A stretch of DNA of 64,000 nt. It comes from Drosophila pseudoobscura. Taxonomy: Eukaryota > Arthropoda > Insecta > Diptera > Drosophilidae. The notes under the pieces are model-generated. The model worked only from the letters and a program-made list of their open reading frames with translations. It was not told where the DNA came from and ran no database searches. The stretch is taken from positions 8,866,001 through 8,930,000 of the forward strand of contig NC_046679.1 in assembly GCF_009870125.1 (NCBI RefSeq), written 5' to 3'. Within the stretch, counting starts at the first letter, position 1, and each line of letters begins with the position of its first letter. The position numbers and the translations under genes were made by a program. Shown here piece after piece: positions 47,217 to 62,961 of the stretch.

Positions 47217-47372
47217 GACGAAGAGTGTTTGTTTAATTTATACCCTGGATGGTGTTCCAGCTGCTTACGGCTAACTGTTAGTGTAAAGTACGAGTAATAA
47301 ATGCTAATCTTAGAAGGTAACCTAAACATGGCATGGCACAGTGCTCCTGCTACATCCGGCCACAGTTCGAGT

Positions 47373-50230
47373 TCAGTAGAACCAGTCGTACTTGAGATAG
47401 TCGCCCTCGTGCTTTAGGGCCGCAATCGAGGTGTGCCGCACGTGTCCGGTGCGTGCAAAGATTCGTCGATTGCCCACCGGCTGCAGGGTTCGGAAGTTGT
47501 CCACCAGCGCCCCATCTTGCGTGTCCGATAGCTGACGGAAGCGAGAGATCTGCTTCGGGGAGATGGGAATTGGATCGGAGTACAGGATCCAGGTGACGGC
47601 CTCCGAGCAGGGGGGCGTTGTCAGGGAACCTAAAATGAAACCAGAGACAGCCAGAGATTAATAGAGATTTGTCATCTCGGATAAACATCTGTTGTTGTTG
47701 ACATCGATTCGCTGTCATCTAATCAGTGGGCTTTCAATTCCACTTAGAGCCTCGCCTGAATGCTAATTGGGTGTGCACATAGATTCTTAATAGTAGAGGC
47801 TCCCACCCCCTTGGTTACGTACCCTTGTAGGTGTAGAACTTGTCCACGTCGACGCCGGCTATCAGGGATGACAGGGAGAAGGTGACATTAAGGGTGGCCT
47901 CCTGGTTGGCGTCGGCTATCAAATGCAAATGACGATTAATGGTCACCAAACCCTGACCTTCGTCCTCGTCGAGCTGTGGGGGTTCGGGGAGATTGAGGTA
48001 ATGGGTTAACAAATCATTCGCGTTGTTGTTCCATTCTCAAATCTGTACTCACATTGAAGAAGAATCCGAGAACGGCAGCGCCATCAGGATGATTGAGAGC
48101 CTCCCCGATAGTCGCGTACTTCTTGTTGCGATGCACAATGTGCATCTCCATGGTGTAGCGGATGTCGTTGATGACATGCTCGGAGCCCCGGTTGTTCTTG
48201 TCGCCCCAGTGGAAGTGCAGGCCCTCCACCTCGTATTCGCCGGACAGCTTCGCCCCCCGAATGTAGGGCAGGAAGTCCTCCTCCGCGTTGCTCGCATTGA
48301 CCTTGGGTATGCCGATGGAGACTGCAAGAGCATGGGGCCATCAATCAACAATCCACCGTCCCTGGGCAAACGTCTTTCTCTCTCTCATTCGCTCTCCACT
48401 TACCCGTGTGTCCGTTGTTGACCATTTTCAGGGGATACGGCAGAAGGTTGTGGTAGCCAATCATATCCACGGCAGGCATATGTACGGGTATGGTCTGCAA
48501 AAGGGATAATTACGGCCGATTAGTTGTCTTCTTTAGTGGGCTTACGAGGTAATTAGGCGGCCTCTTACCCGGCTGGTGGTGATGGCAATGGGCGACTGTG
48601 TCTTGCCGGCACAGTGGCCATGATGGCGGGCCCAGCGTCGTTGGTTGGGCTCCGAGTAGCCAAACACATGACTGCTGACAGCTGGAAAGGACATCGGGAA
48701 AGGGTTTGGTTAGCAAGATGATCATGTTCCCCCTTTGGAATGTTCACCGATTAAAGTGTTTTCCCCATTTGCAGACACCTCGTCATCGTATTGAACGATC
48801 ACGTGCCGAGTGTCTTTCACCCCGCACCCATTTCGACCTTCTCGCGGATCCTATCTCTGACATGTAGGAGCACTTGTGAATTACGGCATAATAGATGGCA
48901 CAGCAAACAAATATGAAATGTTTTTCTGCGGCAGTCAATGGACAGACAGACAGACAGACAAGTGGCTAAATCTATGGGAAAACAACACACAGAAGGCACA
49001 AAGAGCATGAGCCCCAAGGGCACATTCTGGCCGACAAATTAGATATCGCAGTGTTGATTTAGATATACATATGTAGTATTGTACGATAGATAATGGTGAG
49101 CGCAAATAATTTTCATTAATTTTCACAGCTAGCGAACGAAAGTTACGCGAACAATCCCATGAAATGTTCCGCTAAGGCGAAAGGAAATACTTGTTTAAAG
49201 GCTAATTTGCATGTGATTCGTGATAATTTCTGTTTGAAAAGCTTCGATCCAAATTAACATATCATATGACACTGTTTTCCATTGTGCGGCGATGGAGAAA
49301 GAGACAGAGAGTGAGGGAGAGAGTGTCTGCAGAACTTTTTGGTGTTGCTGTTTGTGGCAATACGAGTCCCAGTTTGATAAATTAGTTTAATTAGTTGGTT
49401 TATTTATTATAATATTATGAATATTATTTATTTGTGGCGCGCTTATCAAATTGGTTGGGTAATCAATTAATTCAATTTATTCTCCTGTCATCTATGACCA
49501 TTAGATATTATGTCATCCACCAAGTACATATACCATTTAATTTCATTATTTTGTGACAAGTGTGTTGTAAACAAATTTCGCCAATAGATAGATACTCGTA
49601 CTCGTAGATAAAAAAGATTGCGGAGCTCGTACGCTCGAATAATCAAATTAAAGATTACTTTTAAGGATCCTAGAGATCTTCCGATTATAATCAATCAAAT
49701 GTTATCTACGTACAACGATACCATTTACATGTTATGCAAGTTCCCATAATAGAACAATCTAAGCAATTGGCCGCACCATGTATGACTATGCTACCTATCA
49801 AAATCAATGGGTTGCCATAAAATGTACTAATTGACAGTTTCAAGTGTAATAAATACCATTCAACTGCTCGAAATTAGATTCGTGGAGTGCGTACTTATGA
49901 CTGTTAATGCCGAGATCCCTCCCGCGAACGACAGGGGGAACCCGCCGAATCAGCCAACATACTTACTCGTAATAGATACGAGCATGAGGTGTCACACATC
50001 TGGCAATAATTAAACGACGAAAGTTCAACGGAATAGATATCGATTTATGGTCGCTATTTCTGTACTATCGTACAAAAACAATATGAATCACATTACAGTG
50101 GATCAAACACGAAATCACTTTAAAAATACTTCAGAACTTTAACTTTAAATCCGTATCCTTGAACTTAATAATTACCTTGAGACCAGCAGATCACCAAGAA
50201 CGAAGCCTCGAATATTATAGCCAATTTCAT
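47373..50230 (-). CDS. Secreted alpha-carbonic anhydrase
   Basis: Predicted to catalyse CO2 + H2O to bicarbonate outside the cell. Exons in transcript order: 50,230-50,176, 48,681-48,569, 48,494-48,404, 48,321-48,053, 47,973-47,823 and 47,629-47,373, about 311 aa. Exon 1 is a signal peptide (MKLAIIFEASFLVICWSQ). The three zinc His are present: HFHWG gives two and MEMHIVH the third. The proton-shuttle His is in VNNGHT, and the substrate/Thr199 region reads SLTTPPCSEAVTW. The start of the mature fold (FGYSEPNQRRWARHHGHCAGKTQSPI) has the usual Cys and QSPI motif. All catalytic residues I could check are there, so an active enzyme is expected and not a CARP. I remember a carbonic anhydrase gene (CG6074) near genderblind in D. 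melanogaster; the identity is not verified. An initiator-like TCAGTT (minus) at 50,277-50,282 may mark the start. Confidence 0.92.
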
Positions 50231-53127
50231 GGTTGAGTTGATTATTATTATTTAGATGTATCTATTGTTTAATGAGAACTGAGCTCCTTTTAAGCGATTG
50301 TAGCACCTTACGATCGGGTGACAGATTCTAAACTGCGCGGACGTTCCGTTTGCGAGGCACCTTCACAACTTCCTCAGCAGGCAGTCAACGAACTACTTGA
50401 AAATTCGAAAGCTGAAATCCCCGCCCGAAGCGCGTGCACCGCACACAGATACACTCGCACACATGGGCTTCGAGGCGCACGAATAGCCGCCGCCGACGAC
50501 GATCGATCGACCGATGGATGGATGGAGTACTCTGCTGCCTGTGTAACTCTGTCGGGGATCGGAGAAATGGGAAGGTGCAATAGAATGAACAAAAATCGAA
50601 ATTGATGCACCACACTGCGTATACTTGACGTGGCAAGAGCCGCCTGCCTATAGAGCCTCCTGGGCAAAGGCCACAGACCGAACCGATCCCACGGGCGTGC
50701 GAGTGCGAGTGTGATTGTGTGTGAATGTGTGAATCAAACGGAAAAATTCGTCATAATTCGCAACTAATGCCAATGGCAAACACCAGAGTGGTAACTGCTT
50801 TCGATCATTTTTGATAATATTTTGTTTTGCATACAATTTTACTGATTTGATTTATTTGCATAAGGCCAAAACGGGGCTGGAACGGGGGTGTTCTTGGTGG
50901 TAGCCGTTACTAAGCCAACAAGTCGCGACAACGTCATGCCGAAAGCCGCTAATTGAATGCGGGGTCTTCAGAGCCCACCGCCAGCAATCGGGGCAAAACA
51001 GAACAAATTCATTGAGCGTTTTTCGCACGTTTTACAGTTTTTGCGTTCGAAAAACTCTAGTTTTTTGTGTGAGCGAGCGATCTGTAACGTCGCATTTACA
51101 CTTGTATAGGAAGTTCGTGATCTACATGAGAATGTGGGAATCGTAAATGGCATATAGAACAAACTGATAGCTATTTATATCTTTATGATAGGCTATGCAC
51201 AGCTACGCGAAGGCAGGTAGTTGGAATTGATCGATATGTCTGGGAATTTGAATGCCAAGGCTTACAGCGGACTTCCATTGGAGTGGGCCATATTGCTGAA
51301 TTTGGGATTCTTCCAAGGAGAAGTCTGACACTCAACCAGTCCAATTAAAATCGTTCAATCGCGTATTGCCATTAATTTTGGTTACCAGTTCTAGTCGGTC
51401 CGTTCAGCTTGGCTTTCCGCTGGTCCATTTAATTGGTTAAACACGATTCTGATTGTTTAGAGCCTCGCATCATCATCATTGCCCAAAAAGGTGTCAATCT
51501 ACGATGTTCGGCCAGCAAACAATCGTATGATTATCACATGAGCAGCTTGGACAAAGGACTGCCCCATCATCATCCCACATCGATGGGCTTCTTCCACCCA
51601 GGCCAATTGATAATGCAAACTGCTGACAAAACACTGATCTACAGATAAACCACCTCATTATTTGCTAGATTACGCCTTCGAATCGATCAACTAAGTCAAC
51701 TGCCACTCAGCAAATATGTAGGTAAATATGAATACGAGTGGTAGAATAATTAATCAAATATGTTTTTCCTTTTGTGTGGCGGCACAGCACTCACGTGACT
51801 GCAATTAGCAACTTTTAAGTAAACTGTTGTTTATCAGCCACCGGGACTTGTGACTAGAACTAGACTAGCGATAGTCGTTTAACCAAGTTGTTACTCTCCA
51901 AGCATCATTGTGTATTCACAGAACGTACCAATAACTCAATTATTAAGCTATCAGAATCCAATTCAAATTGACGCGATTTTATGACCGATCTGTCTGGTAA
52001 TAAGTAAATTCCCGATCCCATGCATATGCTTAAAAAACCATTAAAAGGGGCGCTTAAATCTGGCGCATACAAATTAGGCCAGCGAAACAGGCGGACGGGC
52101 ACACATCGGCGTGTTCTCTCCACCTACTAGTTATGCATAGATTCGGCGCACCCGCGGGACGCGACGCCGTGCCAGGCATCCTCAATACGCGCTACAGTTT
52201 TATCAATTAAAAAACACCTATATAGACGCGAACGCGGGGTCTGGTGCTCCGTATGGAATACTCTATCGGTAGCCAGATATAAGTAGTGCTGGCGTCATGC
52301 TGCCCGCCGCCCACGGACATGTCCGAAATGTCAGAGGGGAGTTTATTTTTGGCAAGAAATCGCATTCCCTGTCCACGCGGGGGCTTAAAAATAGAAAACG
52401 TTCCAGGTAAACCACACATTGATTATCAGTTATAATTGATTAGCGGAGGGACGCTGTCGGATAGGATTTTGTTGCCCTAACTTTTACAATTGATTCCCTG
52501 AAGAATGCCTTATCAAGTGTTTTACCATATCTCCTGGCGAGATCTTGCGGCATACTTTTGCGGGCAGCGCCTAAAAGTCACTATGAAACGTACAAAATCT
52601 TTATTACAATCGCAAATAATTAATTAAATACCATAATGAATAATTTAAATAATAGAGGGACAAACATCGTGTAAAGTAACAAATTTCAAATGCAACAAAA
52701 TATTGGTTAAGGAACCGCTGTAAATGGCAGATTTAGAGGTTAGGATTCCAACTTTGGTAAATAGTTTTTGACTTTTGACTTTTTGGTCGAGAATTTACAA
52801 AATCAGTCGAAATAAGGTCTAAGAAGCGTTTTGTCAAAACTAAAAACTACTATTCGACGTGTTTTGCACTTAAGGTCAACGCTGTATGTAGATGTACATA
52901 TAAATATAAAAGATTTCACTTAATTTCAAGAAAGTCACACGGTTACATATTGACTTTTTGCTTATTCTGGTTATCTTTTTGGTAGATTCACCGATTGGAT
53001 GGAAAGTTCTTTCCACATTTATCCTATCAGCTGCTTTGTAAATATAAATATAGAAAAGGTTCAACTTTATCTCCACTGAGTCGTGATGTGGTCCATGTGA
53101 TGCATGTTTCTGGTTCGTTATAGTCCT
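50231..53127. other. Intergenic region between carbonic anhydrase and amino-acid exchanger
   Basis: About 2.9 kb with no convincing gene on either strand; the ORFs are short and lack family features. The right edge contains the 3' UTR of the minus-strand exchanger gene. Confidence 0.5.
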
Positions 53128-55488
53128 TTAGTCCTCTTTCTGCTCCCTGGCGGACAGGAAGAGCTTCTGGCACGTGTAGGTCAGAGAGTCTATAAAAGCA
53201 AACGTAATAAACCCGTAAAAATGTTATACACATGAGAGCGGAGGAAGAAGAACCCACCAATCGTGTGCTGCACCCATTTCGGCTTATTCTGCCACACGAC
53301 TCCCACATAATAGAATGGTATGCCAATTAGGGTGATTAATACACCCATTCCGACCTCGTAGGGCGCCACATAGATGGGCACGACAACAAGGAAGGCGCAG
53401 ACGACGACAAACACTGCGGGTATCCACAAAGAGACCTGTCCACCAAGCAATGGAATGGCAATAGATTATGTAATATTCATGACTCCACACCGCTGGCTAA
53501 ACTCACTTTAATTGGCCTCTCCATGCAGGGGCGTGTGTAGCGGAAGTATAGGACAGCCGACACCGAGAGCATGATGAAGAACGATTCCACAATGCTGCTA
53601 TAGGTGATCAGTACATAAACATCGCTCACCACGAGCATCACAATGGAGAGAAAACACTACGAACGGGAGGGGAGAACAGAACCAATTACAAGGCAATTCC
53701 AATACTTCTTTTGTGCGCCAATTTGTGGGCCACACTCACCAGAAAGACCAGCGACGGCAGGGGAGTATAGCTCTTCACACTGATGTGGGACAGAATCGCC
53801 GGCATGTGGCCATTGCGGGCGCCTACAAAGCACATCCGCGACGAGGTCATAATGTGCACTGAGAGGCCGCCAAAGGCAGATATGGCCACCATGACGGGTA
53901 TGATCAAAGAAAATCCACCGAGAATTTTATTGCCAAATGTCTGCAGAGAGAAAAGAGAGAAGAATGTGTTTTATATTCCGCCTTCGATTGATGCACACAA
54001 TTGGTTAAGTGATGCTCACCACAGCAATGGCATTGGATGCCATCATCTCGGATGGGGAGAGAACTGCCAGATAGGCCATATTCGCCAGCACATAGATACC
54101 GGTGACCAGAGGCAGGGAAATGTAAATGGCACGTGGCAGATTGCGGTAGGGGTCGCGCAGCTCCTCCGTCATGAAGTTCAAATAGTTCCAGCCGGCATAC
54201 GAAAAGATGCCCGAGTAGAAAGCCACCGACAGCTTGCCGGGGTCAGTCTGAGTGTTCTCGAAGGGCTTATCAAAGTTCTCCACATGGCCCATTAGCATCC
54301 ACACCAGTCCAACGATAATTATCAGCACGAGGGCGGCAATCTTCGTAAACATGATGATGTTCTGCATCTTCGTTGTCACTTTCATGTAGTACGAATTTAG
54401 GTAGGTGAGGAAGCATATAGTGACGGCAGCCAGCAGCTGCAGGGCAATTTTCGGTATCTCGCATGCGCTATCGAAGAATGGTTCCAGCACATAGGATGCA
54501 AACGTCAGTCCCATAATGGCATTCGTCGTGGGTCTGCAAAAACAAAAGAGAGAAGAGATAAGCAAATCGAACCGAATCGTTGGAAAGTTTACTCCGGCTG
54601 AATTCTGAGATTATCTCTGATCATTATCGTTCTCTATTGTCACAGACTTTAATGCAAACGAATGTTTGGTCTTATCGGCGACTCAAAATAGCAAAAATGC
54701 CAAACAGTAAAACAGTTAATGCAACACAGACATGGCATGGTCCCCCCCCCCCCCCCCCCCAATAATTCCATTTGTGGCGTTTCGATGTGTAGGTACCGTG
54801 CCGGTGATAGATTACAGGTGATAATGAATGTGTTTCTGTTTTCATGAAATCGCTGGCTTAACCTTGACAGACAGCACGCACTAACTACAGACTGGTTGTT
54901 TCCATGTCGATCCGAACCCGTGCCTCAGCCCGGCCCAGCCCGTCCCTCAGTGATCTAATCTGTTCCAGCGATCCAATTAAGTAATTGACCCCATCTGAAA
55001 TTGAAGCCGAGTGAATCTAATTAAACCAAAAAAAACACTCACACAAATATCATCATTGCATCCCAGAGATACAGGAAAGCCGGCAGTGATCCGTATGCCT
55101 CGAAGATGTACGCGTAATCTCCGCCCGACTTGGGTATGGCAGTGCCCAGTTCCGCGTAGCAAAGAGCTCCAATCATGGACAGCAGGCCGCACAGCACCCA
55201 AATGACGAGTGAAGCGCCCACCGATTCCACCTCTCGGAGCACACCCTTGGGCGAAACGAATATTCCAGAGCCAAAGATGATGCCAAGGATGATGGCCACG
55301 CCTTCCAGCAGGCCCAGCTGTTTCTTCATCACCACGCGACTGCTGTCCGACTCGGCGGAGCCCTCGCGTTGCGGATCCTTGACAGCTGCCGCCGCCCCCG
55401 CAGCGGGAACAATGCTGGGCGGATTATCAGAGCTGGGGGTAAGCAGAACCATTTCGCTGGTGGGCGACTGCAGCTCGTTGGAAGGCAT
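53128..55488 (-). CDS. gb: Cationic/glutamate-cystine-type amino-acid exchanger light chain (genderblind-like)
   Basis: A 12-TM amino-acid exchanger of the xCT/LAT (SLC7 light-chain) family, about 516 aa. Exons are 55,488-55,043, 54,533-54,020, 53,940-53,740, 53,656-53,507, 53,435-53,258 and 53,189-53,128. The N-terminal cytosolic tail is about 60 residues. TM1 carries the SLC7 signature ([22 protein letters not shown]), followed by the light-chain segment ([21 protein letters not shown]). Exon 3 has the [16 protein letters not shown] segment typical of these transporters. In D. melanogaster genderblind is glial and regulates extracellular glutamate. Length and gene neighbourhood fit. The minus-strand Motif 1 element at 56,029-56,039 is a candidate promoter element. 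A C19 run at 54,742-54,760 lies in intron 1. Confidence 0.9.
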
Positions 55489-56028
55489 GATGATGTGATG
55501 TGATGTCCGCAGCCGACGGCAAACACTATCTACGCACGCAACTGTCGACGGTCGAAGCAGAAATGGACTACGGAGCCTCCTCGGCCAGTGTCCAGCTAAT
55601 TGATTAAGCGCCGCAAGTAGAGTGTGTGTGTTATTTATATAAGGGCTTGTCTGTGTGTGGGTGTGTGGGCTGCTTCAATTGTCGTTGGCGGCTTATCATT
55701 CATTTACTCTCACTCTCACTCGCCCTCTGCTTCTTGCCAACACACAACCATATTCTTCTTATCTGCCGGTTAGCGGACTTTGTTTTGCTCTGTGCTTCGT
55801 GTGTGTTGCTATCTCGCTTGCACTTCGAGGGGCACTTCTACTTTGCCGCGTTTAGCATGTGCAAAATACTACTTTTGCAACAAATTTGCGCTTTTCCAGA
55901 TGAAGGGCGATGGTTGCTAATTAACTAATGTCGTTTTAACCATGTAATTATGTAATTTTATTATAAATCAATTAAATTAGGACACTTTTTTTGCTGAGTT
56001 TTTTAACCCCACGTTTTCAGCAATACGG

Positions 56029-56039
56029 CAGTGTGACCA
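56029..56039 (-). promoter_or_regulatory. Core-promoter Motif 1 (minus strand)
   Basis: The minus strand reads TGGTCACACTG, a perfect match to Drosophila Motif 1 (YGGTCACACTR). It lies about 540 bases upstream of the exchanger ATG and about 150 bases past the NKAP stop. Confidence 0.5.
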
Positions 56040-56090
56040 TACGACGGCAAAATACAAAATACCAAAGTTTCGGCGGATGGAACAGGGTGT

Positions 56091-56096
56091 TTTATT
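56091..56096 (-). terminator. Polyadenylation signal of NKAP
   Basis: AATAAA on the minus strand (tttatt on the plus strand) lies about 95 bases after the NKAP stop. Confidence 0.6.
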
Positions 56097-56185
56097 TTTA
56101 AATGTTACATTATTTTTACAAGAAAATCCGTTTTTGTTCTTTTTACAACTTCCGTCTGTTCCTTGGTTTCATATTTGCTGTACGT

Positions 56186-58153
<1,968 letters not shown>

Positions 58154-59607
58154 ATGGTGCGGATAACGTGGCGTGGCAACTCCACGCAGGAGCTGCTGTA
58201 AGTCGCATCTTCTGGCTGGAGGAACCGTTTAATTGTTTTGTTATTGTTTTAGCTCGTCGTGTCGGCTGCGTTGGTCCTACATGAAGCACTGCTGGCACTC
58301 GCTCACATTCAATGCCCATATGAACAGCTCCTATGCCTCGGATGTGTGCATGACACCCATCTTTTGGGTTGTGGACAACTACACCCACTGCCTGGGACCG
58401 GTACACATGATAGAACCATATACTGCTAACCATTATGCTCATGCTGAATCCTCTTTCAGTTCTTTGTGATCGGAGTAGCTTGTCTGACCACTGCCGTCGT
58501 CAGCATTGCCTATTGGATTGGGTTCCCCTTTTGGTTGGCCAAGGGCCAGTTGGCCTTGGCATTTGTTCTAATCGTCGGCAATTGGCTACTCTTGAATGTC
58601 ATATTCCACTATGTGATGGCTGTGATCACACCGCCAGGCCATCCGCCTGAGGGTGTATTGCTGGTGGAGGCAGTCACCATGTGTGGCAAGTGTGTGACTC
58701 CCAAACCGCCACGGACCCATCATTGTTCGGTGTGCAATCGCTGTGTGCTGAAAATGGATCACCACTGCCGTACGTATATCAACTTTCCACCAACCCCCTG
58801 ATCTCTTTGAGTGTGTACTTTCCACATAGCTTGGCTAAACAACTGTGTGGGTTATGGAAATCATCGCTACTTCTTCCTCTATATGCTTTACACCACGTTG
58901 GGTTGCCTATTTCTCATTTTGTTCGGCCTGGAGATTGGGTACAAGTACCTTTGGCTTGATCACGGGGAAAATTGGACAGAGCTCGAGCCCCTAGTGGGGC
59001 AGCCAGTGAAGTTTAACCTCAGTGGACACATTATTCCAGTGGTAATTCCATTAGAGAATCGTAGAGTGAATATATTAATCTTTTATCTATAATCTTTTTA
59101 TCCATATGCCATTGTAGACACATCCCCATGAGTACGATGAGTTTGATCTGCCACCAGCCGTACACAATCTGCCCACGCCTGTCCTGGACACAGATGCCCC
59201 ATCGCCTGGCCGGCGAAAGGCCCTGTGGTTCATGGCCTTCACCAATGTGGCCGTGGTGATAGCCTTGGGCACTCTGTGCGCCTGGCATGCGAAATTAATC
59301 ACCCGCGGCGAGACAAGCGTGGAGTCGCACATCAACGAGGCTGAACGCAAACGCTTCCTCAAAGAGCAACGCATTTACATAAATCCGTACAATTTCGGAG
59401 CCAAAAAGAACTGGAAAATATTCCTGGGCCTTGTGCGTGGCAGGTTAGAGTCTTACGAGTCCTACGTCTACGGACTGATTTTTCATTGAGTCTACTTGCA
59501 GATCCTTTTGGCGCACAGTTCTGTTGCCCTCGTGGCACAAGCCCGAGGGCAATGGCCTCAGCTTTCACACTGTCCACGATGCCTCCTTCGTGGATGAGTG
59601 GCCGTAG
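58154..59607 (+). CDS. DHHC palmitoyl acyltransferase (ZDHHC16-like)
   Basis: S-palmitoylates proteins at intracellular membranes. Six exons, 58,154-58,197, 58,253-58,400, 58,460-58,769, 58,830-59,041, 59,118-59,443 and 59,502-59,607, give 381 aa. The Cys-rich domain reads [19 protein letters not shown] and leads into DHHC followed by PWLNNCVG, so the catalytic tetrad is intact. Four TM segments flank it ([32 protein letters not shown], the segment after YFFLY, and [16 protein letters not shown]). The TTxE motif is represented by GETSVESH. The order of domains and length fit the ZDHHC16 group; I remember CG5880 as the D. melanogaster gene here, not verified. An AATAAA at 59,839-59,844 lies 230 bases after the stop. 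Confidence 0.9.
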
Positions 59608-59974
59608 TGTCCGTAGGGACTTTTGTGATTTCAAAAAACAGTCAATTTAGTGGCATTCCTGCTCTTAAGTTCAATGTCAGTATGCAAATAATTGTGTTCC
59701 GTCTTCAGCGCGTAGTCTAGTGTATTAATAATTGATATTCCAAAGTTTCCATAAATATAGTAGATAATTTAAGTGATAGATTATCTTTGTTTCCATAACG
59801 ACTAAGAGCACAAACGCTTCACTTGCACAGCTGTTTAAAATAAATGACGAAATCCAATCAACAAAATAACCTGTTGTCGTTGCCCCTGGCAGCCTCTGTG
59901 CGCCGGTATGGCAACTTGTTGCCAGGACAAGGGTTTTGTCAATAACTTTACAGACGAGAACCACAAGCAGGAAG
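59608..59974. other. 3' UTR of the DHHC gene and promoter of the CFAP58-like gene
   Basis: Contains AATAAA at 59,839-59,844 for the upstream gene; the next start codon is only 130 bases further, so the two genes are tightly packed. Confidence 0.55.
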
Positions 59975-62921
59975 ATGTCGAAGGGTTCGGGCTCTGAAGA
60001 TGAGCCGCTGGTGCCAGATGATTTCGATGATGATTTTTACCGAGAACTGGGCGAAAAGATACCAGAGGTGAGGTGTCAATGTCTTCCAAGCCAAAAATTC
60101 AATCTTATGTCTTTTTAATCTGCAGGCCACCAAAGCATTGCGGCAAAAGGACACTCCCAATAATGCGGACAATGTGCAACGGCTGCTCATCTGTGGCACC
60201 CGGTACAAGAACGATCTCCGCATGGAGCGGGATCGCGCCCAGGAGCTGCAAAAGACGATCGAGACTCTCGAAGGGCGTTTGGAGAATGCCGCTCGTGTGA
60301 GTAAGCTGGACATGGCCACCATTGAAGAGCTGCGTGGCGTTATAGGTGAGTGCCTCAAGTGAAGCCACAGAAGAGCTTTCTATTCATATCTCTTTTTCAG
60401 AGGGTGCTTGGAAGCAGAAGGATGCCGCTCAGATACGGGAACAGTCCGCACAGGATGAGGTGCTGAGTCTGCGCGAGAAACTGGACGAATCCGAGCAAAT
60501 GGTGGCCCATCTGAATGAGAAGCGTCTGGCCATGAGCAAGCGCGACGATGGCAAGGAACGGGAGCGTCTCACCGCCGAGATAAACGAGCTGAACAAGCGC
60601 CTCCAGATGCAGCGGTCCTGCACAGCCGAGCTGGATAACACCATAGAGGGACTGGAAGCCAAGAACAAGGAATTGGTGAAGCTATTGGATGTGAGTGGAC
60701 TCTAGGGAGGTTGTTTTCCGGCCTCAGAATCTATTCTTCGTTTAGGAAACCTCCACCGATGCCTGCAATCTGAAGCGAAAGAGCGATGCTCTGACCAAAG
60801 AGCTGGCCACCATGAAGAGCGATGAGACCAAGTACCAGGAACAAATCTCCCACATGAAGTCCGCCAACGAGCACCTAACCAAAGTCAAAGTCCGTCAGAA
60901 TCTGCAGATTCTGTCGCTGAAGACAAACCTCGAGCACTTGAATACACAGCATAATGCGACGAGCAACAAGCTGGCAAAGCTTACCGTAGATCTGGAGTAC
61001 ACTGTCCAGGAGCGGGACAAGAACAAGCGAGCCCTAAACCAGCGCATTAACCTGCTAAAGGTGCGGGAGGACGAGCTGATCAAAGTGCGGCAGGAAAATG
61101 GGAAGCTGGCCAAGTCACAGGAAACCATTGCCCGGAAATACGCAGGCCTGGACGAGTCCAAGCGGGAGGTGGAAGAAGAGAACATACGCCTCAAGTAAGT
61201 GCCAGGGTTTTCAAAATGCATCTAACACACCCTACTGCTACTGCTACACAGAACACAGTTGGGAACCCAGGACAAGGAGCTGGAGTCGATGCGTCGGGTG
61301 GTCCATCACTTTGAGAAGCAGAACGAGAATCTCACCAAGGAGCGGGATGTTTTGCGCAGGGACCTGCAGGCGGAGCATCAGCAGCTGGAGCAGATCACCG
61401 CCCAGCATCAGGAATCACAGCACGAGGTGCGGGCCCTCACAGACACCATCACCACCATGGACATCAGGCTGAAGAAGCTCAACGAGGACGCCAACAAGTT
61501 GAAGAAGGAGAAGACCAAGAAGCTGGATGAGATCCAACACTGGATTGATAAGCTGGATGCCTTGCAGAGTAAATGTTGTCCTGATCTGTCCTGATCTCCT
61601 TCTAAGACATGCTTCCCCTCTATTCAGACGAAATGCGGTTGAAGGAGAACTACGAGATCGAACTAAAGCGCACTATTAGCGATCTGGAGGCCAGGTGCTC
61701 CAAATTTCAGCAGCAGCACGACGTCTTGGCCAACGAGCGGCAGAGTCTGCAGCGGAATCTCCAGCTGGCCGACGATGATCGACAGAAACTGCGCGACCAG
61801 CTGGTCAATCTGCAGTCGCACATCGAGAAGCTAAAGGGAAAGATCTCCTATCGGGATGGGGAGCTGAACAAGCTGCAGCTGCAGATCGATCGCATGGAGA
61901 AGGAGCGCCGACTGCTGCGGAACGAGGTGCGACAGGCGCAGCTGGGGCAGCAGCACACCAAGGCCGAGCTGCTGGACAAGCGGAAGGAGAACGATCGCCA
62001 TGCCAAGTCACTGCAGGAGGACGAGCAGCGATTGTCGCGCCTGCGCAAGGATGTGGACAACCTGATGAATGAGAAGAATGCCATTAGTGCGGCACTGACC
62101 AAGCGCAACGAGGAGTACGATCGACTGAAGCACACGCTGGAAAACCTGCAGACGGTCTACGACCAGGCGGAGCGTCAGTGCGGCCAGTGCCAGGACGATA
62201 TGCGGCTGATGGGCGTGGAGATCAAGAATTTACGCACCGAACGCGATGTGCTGCGTGCCGATCGCGAGAGTGCAGCCGACTTGCGGCAGGAGCTTCTGCA
62301 AATGCATCGCATGCTCAATCAGGAGCGCATCAAGGCTCGCGCCCTGCAGGACGAAATGGTCACGCCGATGAATGTGCACCGCTGGCGTCTGCTCAGCGGC
62401 AAAGATCCCGAGAAAATGGATCTGCTCGAACGCATTCGGATCCTGCGCAAGCAGCTGCTCTCCCAAAACGTGGCCGCCCTGGAGCATGAGCGGGCCCTCA
62501 ACGAGGCCCAGCAGCTGTATGCGGCCCTGAAAGAGTTTATGCTGAAGCTGCCCAGCCACAAGGTGCGAGCGGAGTTAAACAGCGTCAAGGTGGGTGGGAA
62601 ACTCCACTGGAATCTAGCCCTAATCCCTTAAATCTTTCCTTTCAGGCCACGCTATCTGCCAAGGAGCGTAAGCTGAGGGTTCTCAAGGCAGAGCTGAGTG
62701 TCAAGGAGGCGGACGAGAAGTCCAATGTCGTGAAGCTGGAGGAAATGCGCCTCAATCTGGCGCTAACCAAGACACAGCTGCTGGAGGAGAAGAAACGCAA
62801 GCAAAAGCTGCTGGAAGAACGCCAGATCCTAGAGCAAATGCAGGCCCATTGCTACTCGGCGCCCCCACAGCTGCCACGAACACTGGGAGCGGGCTTTAAG
62901 ATGGTCACCACCTTGCTTTAA
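59975..62921 (+). CDS. CFAP58 (CCDC147)-like coiled-coil protein, copy 1
   Basis: A cilia/flagella-associated protein: long coiled coil of the axoneme, probably active in sperm tails, which are the main motile cilia of flies. Exons are 59,975-60,067, 60,126-60,345, 60,401-60,690, 60,746-61,194, 61,252-61,568, 61,628-62,589 and 62,646-62,921, giving 868 aa, near the usual CFAP58 length. Nearly the whole protein is heptad-type Leu/Glu/Lys/Arg-rich coiled coil. The family core is the segment LQDEMVTPMNVHRWRLLSG, followed by DPEKMDLLERIRILRKQL. The acidic N-terminus (SEDEPLVPDDFDDDFY) has no predicted membrane segment. AATAAA at 62,962-62,967 ends the gene. A paralogue is convergent just downstream. 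Confidence 0.9.
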
Positions 62922-62961
62922 TCACGAGCTACGAGCTGGAGCCGGCTGGAGCAGCACACAC

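Larger units (their letters stand above)
55489..56185. other. Upstream of the exchanger and 3' end of NKAP
   Basis: This holds the exchanger 5' UTR/promoter and the NKAP 3' UTR. No other gene is seen. Confidence 0.55.
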
